A stretch of DNA of 53,640 nt from Butyrivibrio sp. (lineage in GTDB: Bacteria > Bacillota > Clostridia > Lachnospirales > Lachnospiraceae): positions 1 through 53,640 of the forward strand of contig SVFY01000020.1 in the NCBI GenBank assembly GCA_015056625.1, given 5' to 3'. Positions 45,466 through 52,588 of the stretch are shown here, piece by piece (position 1 is the first letter of the stretch; the number at the start of each line of letters is the position of its first letter). The notes beneath the pieces are model-generated. The model had not been told where the DNA came from. It did not search any database and worked only from the letters and a program-made list of their open reading frames with translations. A program made the translations under genes and the position numbers.

Positions 45466-45530
45466 TTGCGTAGATGGTTGGAAAACCTTCTATTGGTTTG
45501 GACTTGCGTAGATGGTTGGAAAACCTTCTT
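45466..45530. repeat. 27-bp direct repeat, two copies 38 bp apart
   Basis: 45466-45492 and 45504-45530 are identical over 27 bp, built around GTAGATGGTTGGAAAACC. They begin 28 nt after the lysS stop. Confidence 0.9.
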
Positions 45531-45542
45531 GTGCAAATCTTC

Positions 45543-45561
45543 GGGCGCCCTCGTGGCGCCC
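45543..45561 (+). terminator. possible terminator hairpin of lysS
   Basis: Perfect stem GGGCGCC/GGCGCCC with a CTCGT loop. The T-rich run comes about 9 nt later, so efficiency is uncertain. Confidence 0.45.
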
Positions 45562-45658
45562 GTATTCTTGATTTTTAATTTTCGATTATTAGGCGTGGCT
45601 GTATTCCATACATTGCGCCAGTATTCTTGATCAAGGGGCTGTTCCCCTGCGCCACACT

Positions 45659-45720
45659 TCTGATTTGTGGCTCCATTCATCGTTCTGATTTGTGACTCCA
45701 TTCATCATTCTGATGCGTGG
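45659..45720. repeat. 25-bp tandem repeat, about 2.5 copies
   Basis: Units at 45659-45683 and 45684-45708 share TTCTGATTTGTG-CTCCATTCATC and differ at two positions. A partial third unit (TTCTGATGCGTG) follows at 45709-45720. There are no unique spacers, so it is not a CRISPR. Confidence 0.85.
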
Positions 45721-45734
45721 AAATTTCCATTTTT

Positions 45735-45935
45735 TGACTAAGATATTGATTATTCCGCTATTTAGTCACTACTTTTCATTGTCCTTTTTTTCTCTTCTTG
45801 TCTACTAGGATACTTGCGTGACTAAGGAGGATGGTTCTAATTGAATTAGTCACATGTTTTCTAAGCGCTGGTCATCTTCATTTCAAAATGATTCAAATAG
45901 GTGACTAAAGTATGCAATAATCATTGTTTTAGTCA
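45735..45935. promoter_or_regulatory. three evenly spaced dyads TGACTAA-N20-TTAGTCA
   Basis: Dyads at 45735-45768, 45819-45852 and 45902-45935. Each has the same 7-bp arms and exactly 20 nt between them; the 20-nt centres differ in sequence. Dyad-to-dyad distance is 84 and 83 bp. The last ends 70 nt before the TTG start of the nuclease-like gene. Two of the left arms extend to GTGACTAA and two of the right arms to TTAGTCAC. No gene was found in 45438-46005. Confidence 0.8.
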
Positions 45936-46005
45936 TCAATCAAATTTATCAAATTTTTCAAAGAGTAAAGGTAATAAATAAAAGGAACATAGAAAGGAAA
46001 AAACA

Positions 46006-46797
46006 TTGGCAAAGATAACTGAATTACTAACTTCCCGCATCTCGCAATTAAAGCGGGCTATTAAACAGGCAGAGAAAGCCCAAAGCTCTTTTCCGGAAGG
46101 GAGACTCAGAACAAGCAGAACAGGAGGCAGACTTCGCTTTTACGAGGTGACTGAGAAAGGCGATACCAATGGAAAATACTTGCACAAGGAAGAACTGGCG
46201 ACCATCAGGACTCTTGCCCAGAAAGACTACAACAAGCATTTCCTGAAGGCCGCCAGGTCAGAACTGGAAATGCTGGAGACATTTCTTTTGAAATATAAGG
46301 ACCCGGCCGAGGACGTCTACAATAATCTCGTCCCTGAGAAAAAGAATCTGGTAACACCATACATCTTACCTGATGATCTAATAGCCAAAGAATGGCAGTC
46401 TAAGACATTCAGACCAAATCCCTACAAACCTGAAAATAAAACTAGCGATACAAAAAGAGGAGAAAAAGTCAGATCCAAATCCGAAGCTTTTATTGCGGAC
46501 ACATTATACGAGTTCGGAATTCCGTACCGTTACGAGTATCCTGTCAGAATGGTCAACGGAGAGCTCAGATATCCGGATTTCACCTTGCTCAAAGTAAGGA
46601 CAAGGGAAGTGATATATCTTGAACATTTTGGGAAAATGGGAGATGAGGGTTACAGAAGAGACACTATGGAAAAGATGGATCTGTACAGGGCCAGCGGGAT
46701 TTATCCGGGCAAGAACCTGATATTCACTTATGAGACGGAGGACCATCCTCTGGATATTGGTGGCATGAGAAAGATGCTGCATGAAATATTTTGCTGA
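46006..46797 (+). CDS. PD-(D/E)XK-like putative endonuclease, paralogue of 29550-30326
   Basis: 263 residues from TTG 46006, with GAAAGGA 7-13 nt upstream. The N-terminal half is basic and helical (SRISQLKRAIKQAEKAQ), with a GGRLRFYEV-type strand pair and YLHKEELATIRTLAQKDY. The C-terminal half has VRSKSEAFIADTLYEFGIPY (E160), LRYPDFTLL (D191) and YLEHFGKMGDEGYRRDTMEK (E206-H207), the same order as in the 29550 gene. A PD-(D/E)XK fold is inferred. Unlike that gene, it is not flanked by long inverted repeats but by tandem repeats and three dyads. I do not know a characterised relative. Confidence 0.65.
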   Translation: MAKITELLTSRISQLKRAIKQAEKAQSSFPEGRLRTSRTGGRLRFYEVTEKGDTNGKYLHKEELATIRTLAQKDYNKHFLKAARSELEMLETFLLKYKDPAEDVYNNLVPEKKNLVTPYILPDDLIAKEWQSKTFRPNPYKPENKTSDTKRGEKVRSKSEAFIADTLYEFGIPYRYEYPVRMVNGELRYPDFTLLKVRTREVIYLEHFGKMGDEGYRRDTMEKMDLYRASGIYPGKNLIFTYETEDHPLDIGGMRKMLHEIFC

Positions 46798-46999
46798 ATA
46801 TCAGATTGATGTCCGGAGCTATTTTATCGATATCGCCAGATGGCTTTCTGATTCGCAAAAATAATAAAAGTTCAAATTTGCGAAATAAACCAAATTGCTG
46901 ATTGCCGATTATATCGGAATATATTTTCAAAACAACTATTATGAATATCTTGAAGAATATAAAAGAAGCAGATTACGGAATTTTAAAGGTGTGTGAGTG
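46798..46999. other. spacer before the AbiE operon; no gene recognised
   Basis: AT-rich. It contains one inverted repeat TTCGCAAA/TTTGCGAA (46852-46859 with 46877-46884). A short open frame from ATG 46941 (about 25 codons) has no recognisable start signal and is not called. Confidence 0.5.
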
Positions 47000-47043
47000 G
47001 AGTAAACATACACACTAGATGCGTGTTGTGTGTATGTTTACTC
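47000..47043. promoter_or_regulatory. operator 1 of the AbiE operon
   Basis: Perfect 16-bp arms GAGTAAACATACACAC and GTGTGTATGTTTACTC with a 12-nt spacer. It lies just upstream of the -35 box. It shares its core with operator 2, 84 bp centre to centre. Confidence 0.88.
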
Positions 47044-47052
47044 AAATTTATG

Positions 47053-47081
47053 TTGCGATTGAGCAGAAGATACCCTATAAT
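47053..47081 (+). promoter_or_regulatory. promoter of the AbiE operon
   Basis: TTGCGA (47053-47058) and TATAAT (47076-47081), spacer 17 nt, lie between the two operators. The -10 box touches the left arm of operator 2. Confidence 0.85.
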
Positions 47082-47130
47082 TAAAGTAAATATACACACA
47101 AGGGTGATGCAGTGTGTATATTTACTTTAA
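47081..47130. promoter_or_regulatory. operator 2 of the AbiE operon
   Basis: Perfect 19-bp arms TTAAAGTAAATATACACAC and its complement with a 12-nt spacer. It covers the expected transcription start and ends at the ribosome site AAAGGAGG (47129-47136). Confidence 0.9.
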
Positions 47131-47142
47131 AGGAGGGTAGAT

Positions 47143-47685
47143 ATGCTTCTTACATATAATGAATGTATAGATAAATATGGAAGCGACTATAGACTCAAAA
47201 AAGAGATCCTTAGTGGAAATATCTTCATGAAAGAAAAGGGAATATATTCTACTAGACGCAATATATCAGATATTGAAGTAATAATGAGTAAATATCCTAA
47301 AGCTGTATTTACTGATAAGAGTGCATATTATTATCACTCTCTTACAGATGTAATTCCCGATTATTTTCATCTTGCCACAAAAAGGGAAGATAGCCGGATT
47401 AGAGATAGTCGCGTAAAACAATCTTTTTTAAAAGATGAAATCTTTGAGGCTGGCATTGAAGAAATGCAATACAATAATATATCCATCAGGATATATAATA
47501 GGGAACGTATGCTGGTAGAATTGATGAGATTTAGGTCCAAAATACCTTTTGACTATTATAAAGAAATCATTCAAAATTATCGACGTATCACCGAAGAAAT
47601 GGATTTTGGTCTTGTAGAAGATTATGCCTACATGTTCCATAAAGGCGAAATTATTATGAATCAGATACAGATGGAGGTTCTTTGA
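47143..47685 (+). CDS. abiEi: AbiEi-type antitoxin / autorepressor of a type IV toxin-antitoxin system
   Basis: 180 residues. The N-terminus (LTYNECIDKYGSDYRLKKEILSGNIF) fits the winged-helix DNA-binding part and GIYSTRRNISDIEVIMSKYPKAVF the linker seen in AbiEi proteins of Firmicutes. The C-terminal half is the antitoxin domain. In studied AbiE systems the antitoxin represses its own promoter by binding two inverted repeats, and here two matched operators flank the promoter. The toxin gene follows after 5 nt. AAAGGAGG precedes the start by 6 nt. The assignment rests on weak N-terminal similarity plus strong context. Confidence 0.82.
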   Translation: MLLTYNECIDKYGSDYRLKKEILSGNIFMKEKGIYSTRRNISDIEVIMSKYPKAVFTDKSAYYYHSLTDVIPDYFHLATKREDSRIRDSRVKQSFLKDEIFEAGIEEMQYNNISIRIYNRERMLVELMRFRSKIPFDYYKEIIQNYRRITEEMDFGLVEDYAYMFHKGEIIMNQIQMEVL

Positions 47686-47690
47686 TATAA

Positions 47691-48491
47691 ATGAATTTAC
47701 ATGATGAAGTAGAAAAGATTAAAGGTGAAGGGTATAGTGAAGCAAATGCTGAAGCTAAGCTATGCCAGGATATAGTGCTTAAAGCAATTGCAGAGAGTGG
47801 AATGGGGAGAAATGCCACGATTAAGGGCGGTGTTGTAATGCGCAGTATTTCTAAGAATGCCAGACGTGCTACGCAGGATCTTGACCTTGACTTTATAAGA
47901 TATTCAATTTCGGATGATTCTATTAAAAGATTTATAGGAAAGCTGAACTGTCTTGATGGCTTAAAGATTGGTATTGCAGGCAATATCACGGAGCTTAATC
48001 ATCAGGATTACAAAGGAAAAAGGATTACACTAACTGTCGAAGATGTTGAGGGAACAATGCTTTCTCTGAAGATGGATATAGGTGTTCATGCTGACCTTAC
48101 GCTTGAACAGGAAGAATATGCTTTTGATGTGGGATTCCAGGATGACGCAGTAAGCCTTTTGATTAATTCCAGACATCAGATGATTACTGAAAAACTGAAA
48201 TCACTCGTGAGATTCGGAAGCCGTTCTACAAGATATAAAGATGTGTTTGATATTTATTATCTGAAGGAAGAGGTTGATGTTGATAAACTTAGGGGATGTA
48301 TTGAAAAATACATTTTCGCCGATAATACTCTGAGAAATGTCACCTCGATGGAGGAAGTGGTAAAGAGGGTTGAGCGAGTATTTACTAATAAGAAATATAT
48401 AAGTGATCTTGAAAAGTCTGGTAAAAATTGGCTTGGAGTGTCAACAGATACGGTGCTAAAAGAAGATGTGGATTTTCTAAAAAGTATTTAG
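47691..48491 (+). CDS. abiEii: AbiEii/AbiGii-type nucleotidyltransferase toxin
   Basis: 266 residues. Nucleotidyltransferase-fold signature: KGGVVMRSISKNARRATQDL (residues 45-64) followed by D65 and D67 of the DLDLDF motif. The second family motif reads EKLKSLVRFGSRSTRYKDVFD (about residues 165-185), abbreviated by its ends EKLKSL and KDVFD. Characterised AbiEii proteins act as bacteriostatic NTP transferases and give phage abortive infection. Key acidic residues are all present, so the toxin looks functional. It is coupled to abiEi with a 5-nt gap. Confidence 0.88.
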   Translation: MNLHDEVEKIKGEGYSEANAEAKLCQDIVLKAIAESGMGRNATIKGGVVMRSISKNARRATQDLDLDFIRYSISDDSIKRFIGKLNCLDGLKIGIAGNITELNHQDYKGKRITLTVEDVEGTMLSLKMDIGVHADLTLEQEEYAFDVGFQDDAVSLLINSRHQMITEKLKSLVRFGSRSTRYKDVFDIYYLKEEVDVDKLRGCIEKYIFADNTLRNVTSMEEVVKRVERVFTNKKYISDLEKSGKNWLGVSTDTVLKEDVDFLKSI

Positions 48492-48581
48492 GTAAAGAAT
48501 GGAATAATTGGTCTGACAGCGTCTGACTAATTGGATAAGAGGAGTGCAGGATATAAGGAATCAGCTTGCGAGGATGTGATC

Positions 48582-48668
48582 ATGCCATTTCAGATAATCA
48601 GAGCACTCAGAAGGAATCAAAGGAACAGTGGTGATTTCAACCTGCACCTGTGGAGGGGGATTAAATGA
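48582..48668 (+). CDS. possible 28-residue peptide overlapping the next gene
   Basis: Begins MPFQIIRALRRNQRNSGDF and ends at a TGA that overlaps the next start codon as ATGA (48665-48668). GAGGATG lies about 5 nt upstream of its ATG. The overlap suggests translational coupling, but the peptide could also be a remnant of a longer gene. No family was recognised. The rest of 48492-48581 shows nothing. Confidence 0.3.
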   Translation: MPFQIIRALRRNQRNSGDFNLHLWRGIK

Positions 48669-49072
48669 AAAAAACGGTAGAGGAGCTGCTTCAATGTTCA
48701 TACTGGATTGTTGATATATTACCATCGCAAGTGCCTAAAGACAGTTCTGGACAATACTTTGCTATCGAAGAATACTTCCTGCAAGGCAACCGGATAGATG
48801 AGATAAAACAAAAACATATTAATCTGATTCTGAAGTTGAATTGCTACGCTGATATATTGATATCTGATGAAAGTGTGATCAATCCGTCACCGGAGCACAT
48901 TGCCGAGGAAATGCAAAAAAGGTATCTCTATATTATGGTTGGTGAAAGTATGATTCTTTCCGAGCCTGATGACACTCATCTAACTGTTTTTAATCCGGAC
49001 ACACAACTGCTGGAGTTGATCAAGCAGATTGCTTCTGGTGAAGGACTTTTTGTTTGGAAACCCAATAATTAA
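48665..49072 (+). CDS. conserved hypothetical protein
   Basis: 135 residues, probably cytoplasmic and acidic. It begins KKTVEELLQCSYWIVDILPS and has QVPKDSSGQYFAIEEYFL, a segment I have seen in small Lachnospiraceae proteins without an assigned function. No catalytic motif, no membrane segment. GGAGGGGG lies 6-8 nt before the ATG. It stands between the AbiE operon and a membrane protein and may share a transcript with the small peptide before it. Confidence 0.65.
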   Translation: MKKTVEELLQCSYWIVDILPSQVPKDSSGQYFAIEEYFLQGNRIDEIKQKHINLILKLNCYADILISDESVINPSPEHIAEEMQKRYLYIMVGESMILSEPDDTHLTVFNPDTQLLELIKQIASGEGLFVWKPNN

Positions 49073-49117
49073 AATCTGTTATGAAAGACTTCTAAGAAAG
49101 GGTGATACCAAGAAATT

Positions 49118-49864
49118 ATGAGACATGAATGCAAGATAAAGAGAAAAATGGAGAACACAGACAAAGAAGAGTTTCTTGAGTGTGAAAAAAGATGGGTGTA
49201 TGACCTTCTTATAGCTTCTGCAGGATGGTTTGGGGCATATACATTTATCCAAAGGGGTGGAGTATTCTGTAATGCCCAGACGGCTAATGTTGTACTTTTC
49301 GCCATTGCACTTGGGAAAGCAGATCTTAGAACTGCAGCATATTTATTGCTGCCGATTGGAGCATATTTTCTAGGAGCATTTGTTTCTGAGTATCTTGGGA
49401 AAAGCGTAAAGAAGTATCATTTTCTCAGATGGGATACTGTCCTTATTGCAATAGAGATCATTGTGGTGATACTTCTTGGCTTGCTGCCAGGGGACGCTCC
49501 TGATCAGATTTGTCAGGTGGCTTTGAACTTTATCTGCTCTATGCAGTTTAACACTTTTAGACAGGTACAGGGAGTACCGGCTGCGACAACATTTGTCACA
49601 AATCATATCAGGCAGGTGGGGCACTTTCTGGCAAAGTATGTAAGGCACCATGAGAGTAAATATGCTGAGAGAGTGAAAACACATGGCAGACTCATCTTGT
49701 TTTTTATGGGTGGTGCTGTTATTTCTACTGTTGCGTGCAGATATTTTCAGTACAGATCAATCTGGGGGAGCGCAGTCATTCTGCTCTTAATATTTATCGG
49801 ATTGTTTCATGCAGATCTATCTTATGAAAAAGGTTTGCTTGATAAAGTTCCACATGGTCATTGA
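49118..49864 (+). CDS. DUF1275 (YoaK-type) membrane protein
   Basis: 248 residues with about six transmembrane segments. GWFGAYTFIQRGGVFCNAQTANV and the CSMQFNTFRQVQGVPAATTFVTNHIRQ region match DUF1275 proteins (short pieces of these are the diagnostic QTANV and TNHIRQ). Function is unknown. The start could be the ATG at 49148 instead; both lack a strong ribosome site, and the earlier one is listed. A truncated reading frame follows after 16 nt. Confidence 0.82.
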   Translation: MRHECKIKRKMENTDKEEFLECEKRWVYDLLIASAGWFGAYTFIQRGGVFCNAQTANVVLFAIALGKADLRTAAYLLLPIGAYFLGAFVSEYLGKSVKKYHFLRWDTVLIAIEIIVVILLGLLPGDAPDQICQVALNFICSMQFNTFRQVQGVPAATTFVTNHIRQVGHFLAKYVRHHESKYAERVKTHGRLILFFMGGAVISTVACRYFQYRSIWGSAVILLLIFIGLFHADLSYEKGLLDKVPHGH

Positions 49865-49880
49865 TTAAAGGAAGCAGAGT

Positions 49881-49976
49881 ATGAGTACGAAGCATTTAAG
49901 CAGACGAATTAGCTTAAGATTATCAATATTATACATTGTGTTTATAAATATCGTGCGAGAAAACCCCTTCCGATGA
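49881..49976 (+). pseudogene. 5' fragment of an unidentified membrane-protein gene, cut by the IS element
   Basis: A frame with a good ribosome site (AAAGGAAG, about 49867-49874) begins MSTKHLSRRISLRLSILYIV, a basic stretch followed by the start of a membrane helix, as in sensor or phosphatase proteins. It runs into the left end of the IS element after about 25 codons and stops at 49976. Confidence 0.5.
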
Positions 49977-49990
49977 AGTCGGTTGTGGGA
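49961..49990. repeat. left-end hairpin of the IS element
   Basis: AAACCCCTTCCGA ... GTCGGTTGTGGGA folds back imperfectly around TGAA. It resembles the right-end hairpin in the same orientation. Confidence 0.7.
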
Positions 49991-49999
49991 TGAATCGCA

Positions 50000-50485
50000 C
50001 TAGCTTTTCTTTTTGTATTTACCTGTCTTAATGTATTTGCGTTTGTGTTCCTCTGTTCGTTGATCTTCAATGTATTTCTTAACCGTGTCAATAGAAACAC
50101 TTCCGGTAGTGGCACAGAAGTAACTTGCACTCCAGAAGGGTGAATCTCCCCATAGGTATTTCTCAACGTGTGTTCTATATGTATTTCTCACTTCTTTGGA
50201 CAACTGTGATTTTAACGAGTTGATGAGTTTTACAGGCGCAACATCAGGTGGCATGGAGATCAGCAGATGCATGTGATCGACATCTGTTTCTGCTGAAATG
50301 AGTTCGCTGTTCATGCGTCCGCATAGGTAAGCGGCGTAATTCTTCATGAAATCACCAATCTCATCTGTGATCACTTTCTTTCTGTATTTAGTCACGAAAA
50401 TTACATTGTATGTGAGTTTGTATACGGAATGTGAGCCTCTTCTGTACTCGTTCAGGATATCTGATTCTGCTATTGATTTTTGCAT
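50000..50485 (-). CDS. tnpA: IS200/IS605-family Y1 transposase TnpA
   Basis: Single-strand HUH transposase. 161 residues, typical length. The HUH motif is DHMHLLI (near residue 71), and the nucleophile is Y138 in TVKKYIEDQ. The N-terminal YNVIFVTKYRKKVI strand and the LKSQLSKEVR helix are family features. A basic tail follows. All catalytic residues are kept, so the element may still be active. Confidence 0.95.
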   Translation of the reverse strand: MQKSIAESDILNEYRRGSHSVYKLTYNVIFVTKYRKKVITDEIGDFMKNYAAYLCGRMNSELISAETDVDHMHLLISMPPDVAPVKLINSLKSQLSKEVRNTYRTHVEKYLWGDSPFWSASYFCATTGSVSIDTVKKYIEDQRTEEHKRKYIKTGKYKKKS

Positions 50486-50517
50486 AAATTTACTCCATAT
50501 CTAAAGAGAACAAATGT

Positions 50518-50546
50518 TTGCCTATTTCTGAAAAGTGTGCTATAAT
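50518..50546 (+). promoter_or_regulatory. promoter of tnpB
   Basis: TTGCCT (50518-50523), 17-nt spacer, TATAAT (50541-50546) with an extended TGC just before it. Confidence 0.65.
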
Positions 50547-50581
50547 ACTAACTATAGAATACTGCTAAGGAATTTACAACC

Positions 50582-51985
50582 GTGTACAGAACAAGGCAAT
50601 ACAGGATAAACCAAAACCACATACTCTATGACTATTGCAGGGATATCTGCAGATCATCAGCCGTTCTGTACAACAGGGCAAATTTCATCTTAAGGCAGTA
50701 TTCGTCTGCAGTAGATTCAATGGCTGGATTCAAGCCTCTTTTCTTCAATCAAATGATGATTTACAGGCTCGTAAGGGATAGGCTTTTGGGGACTAAATAT
50801 CTTGGTGACAGCAAATGGCTCTCATATAATGCCCTTGATCATCTGCTAAAGGTTACAAGGGATAAGGCATACTACGCCCTTCCGTCACAGGCTAATCAGC
50901 AGATATTGAAACTTCTTCTCAGAGACTATAAGTCTTTCTTTGAAGCTGTAAAAGTATATGGCAGGAATCCTGAAGCTTTCACAGGCCGTCCAAAGATGCC
51001 TGGATATATGTCACAGGGCTCATTCAAGACATCTGTCCTTACGAACCAGATATGCAGGATCAAGGATGGGTATCTAAAGTTTCCGGGAACAAAGGATAGG
51101 TTGTCTCTTGGCCAGCTCCCAGAAGAAGTAAGTCTTAAGGAAGTCCGTATAAAGCCTAGCGGAAACAGCTTTGTTCTGGATGTAGTCCTTTCAGTGCCTG
51201 ATAAAGGGATAATCCCCATGGCTGATAAGGATATCCTCTCTGACCTTTCGGACGTATCAGATCTGAAGGGATTGAGAGTAATGGCTATCGATCCCGGAAC
51301 AGACAACATAGCTGCTGTAGCAAACACTTTTGGTGCAAGGCCATTTGTGATAAAGGGAGGTGTGATCAAGTCAATCAACCAGCTTTACAACAAAGAGATG
51401 AAAAGACTCTCTTCCTGTGCCATGACATGTAACAACAGGTACAGGACAAGAAAGATGAATGCTCTTACTGAAAAGAGGAACAGAAGGATAAAGGATCAGT
51501 TCCATAAGGTGAGCAGACAGCTTGCAGACTATGCAAGGGATAACCATGTCGATGCTGTTGTGATGGGACATAACACATACCAGAAACAGGAAATAGGTAT
51601 AGGACATGTCAATAACCAGAACTTTGTGCAGATACCAATGCTGATATTTGCAGACATGCTCAGATACAAACTTGCTGAATATGGTATAAAGTTTGTCCTC
51701 ACAGAAGAGAGTTACACGTCAAAGGCTGACTTTCTTGCAAAAGACTATATCCCTGTGCATAAAAAGAATAGCCCGGAAAGCTACTCTTTTTCAGGAAAGC
51801 GGATACAGAGAGGACTTTACAGACACTACGATGGTACAATAACAAATGCAGACATAAATGGAGCTGCAAACATCTTAAGGAAAGTATTCCCAAAGGTAAG
51901 CCAATGGGATAGGGGCATAGTGGACATGCCCTGTTCTGCAGGATGCATAGAGCACCCTACAGGTTCATGCCGCCATGCGGCATAA
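50582..51985 (+). CDS. tnpB: RNA-guided endonuclease TnpB (IS605 OrfB), without zinc-finger cysteines
   Basis: 467 residues from a GTG. RuvC-like residues are visible: D237 in AIDPGTDNIAAV, E375/E376 in LTEESYTSKADFL and D424 in NADINGAANIL. In most TnpB proteins two CxxC pairs lie between the last two motifs; here that segment (SKADFLAKDYIPVHKKNSPE) has none, so the zinc finger is missing or replaced. Such forms occur in Clostridia. The N-terminal helical/wedge part is typical (YNRANFILRQ). TnpB proteins use an omega RNA from the right end to cut DNA at the empty donor site. The C-terminal end runs almost into the right-end hairpin. Confidence 0.93.
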   Translation: MYRTRQYRINQNHILYDYCRDICRSSAVLYNRANFILRQYSSAVDSMAGFKPLFFNQMMIYRLVRDRLLGTKYLGDSKWLSYNALDHLLKVTRDKAYYALPSQANQQILKLLLRDYKSFFEAVKVYGRNPEAFTGRPKMPGYMSQGSFKTSVLTNQICRIKDGYLKFPGTKDRLSLGQLPEEVSLKEVRIKPSGNSFVLDVVLSVPDKGIIPMADKDILSDLSDVSDLKGLRVMAIDPGTDNIAAVANTFGARPFVIKGGVIKSINQLYNKEMKRLSSCAMTCNNRYRTRKMNALTEKRNRRIKDQFHKVSRQLADYARDNHVDAVVMGHNTYQKQEIGIGHVNNQNFVQIPMLIFADMLRYKLAEYGIKFVLTEESYTSKADFLAKDYIPVHKKNSPESYSFSGKRIQRGLYRHYDGTITNADINGAANILRKVFPKVSQWDRGIVDMPCSAGCIEHPTGSCRHAA

Positions 51986-52040
51986 CAGAAACCCTTTCCG
52001 ACGTGGAGTCGTTGAGGGTAGTTCATAGGCATAACGGACC
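51900..52040 (+). ncRNA. predicted omega RNA (right-end RNA) of TnpB
   Basis: By analogy with IS605-family elements, the omega RNA spans the 3' part of tnpB and the right end, and the guide is the sequence just outside it. Here CATGCCGCCATGCGGCATAA (51967-51986) and the right-end hairpin could form its scaffold. Limits are inferred. Confidence 0.35.
51990..52019. repeat. right-end hairpin of the IS element
   Basis: AACCCTTTCCGAC ... GTCGTTGAGGGT folds back imperfectly around GTGGA. Confidence 0.7.
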
Positions 52041-52581
52041 AGACCGATGTTATTTTTGTAAACAGGGTATTTTCACAGAAGTGAAAAGAATTGCGGATGA
52101 AAATGGGATATCATTCATGGCAGAGGGTTCTAATGTGGATGACATTGGAGATTACAGGCCGGGGCTTAAGGCAGCAGCTGAGCTTTCTGTAAAAAGCCCG
52201 CTTCGTGAGGCCGGCCTTAGAAAAAATGAAATAAGGATGATCTCGAAAGCAATGGGGCTTCCTACCTGGAGCAAACCAGCATATGCATGTCTTGCATCAA
52301 GATTCGTATATGGAGAAGAGATAACAGAAGAGAAGCTTTATATGATCGATCAGGCTGAACAGTTTCTTATAGAACACGGTTTCTTGGAAGAAAGGGTGAG
52401 GCTTCATGGCAATATAGCAAGGATTGAAGTTCCGGCAAAAGACATTCCGAAACTGGTTGAGGAAGACATAAGAGAATCAGTCTATAAAAGATTTACAGAT
52501 TTAGGATTCAAGTTTGTTACTATTGATATGAAGGGCTATCGACTTGGAAGCATGAATGCTACACTTAATAACGGAAAGTGA
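52021..52581 (+). pseudogene. larE: larE, 5'-truncated (sulfur transferase for the nickel-pincer cofactor)
   Basis: LarE gives its cysteine sulfur to the pincer cofactor of lactate racemase-type enzymes. About 187 residues remain, against 260-280 in the family. The remaining part begins just before GPDRCYFCKQGIF and includes AEGSNVDDIGDYRPGLKA and the sulfur-donor cysteine in AYACLASRF. The N-terminal PP-loop (AFSGGVDS-like) is absent; the sequence directly upstream is the IS right end. The frame stays open through that end to an ATG at 51943, so a fusion peptide could be made, but it could not bind ATP. No other lar gene is in the window. Confidence 0.88.
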
Positions 52582-52588
52582 GAATGAT

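Larger units (their letters stand above)
49946..52022. mobile_element. IS200/IS605-family insertion sequence (tnpA and tnpB divergent)
   Basis: About 2.1 kb with a Y1 transposase gene on the minus strand and tnpB on the plus strand, the IS605 arrangement. Both ends carry a similar imperfect hairpin in the same orientation (49961-49990 and 51990-52019), as expected for single-strand transposition. TTTAT at 49941-49945 directly before the left end could be the target/TAM motif. Exact cleavage points are not fixed. Confidence 0.85.

Noticed and set aside
45659..45720. Short repeats that might look like a CRISPR
   Set aside because: Units are strictly tandem with no spacers, and no cas gene is nearby.
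46006..46797. Annotating this gene and 29550-30326 as TnsA of a Tn7-like transposon
   Set aside because: No TnsB, TnsC or TniQ-like gene lies nearby, and the motif has His in place of the TnsA lysine; only a fold-level likeness is claimed.
51943..52020. N-terminal part of a complete larE
   Set aside because: These codons come from the 3' end of tnpB and the IS right end; the PP-loop is missing, so larE is called truncated.
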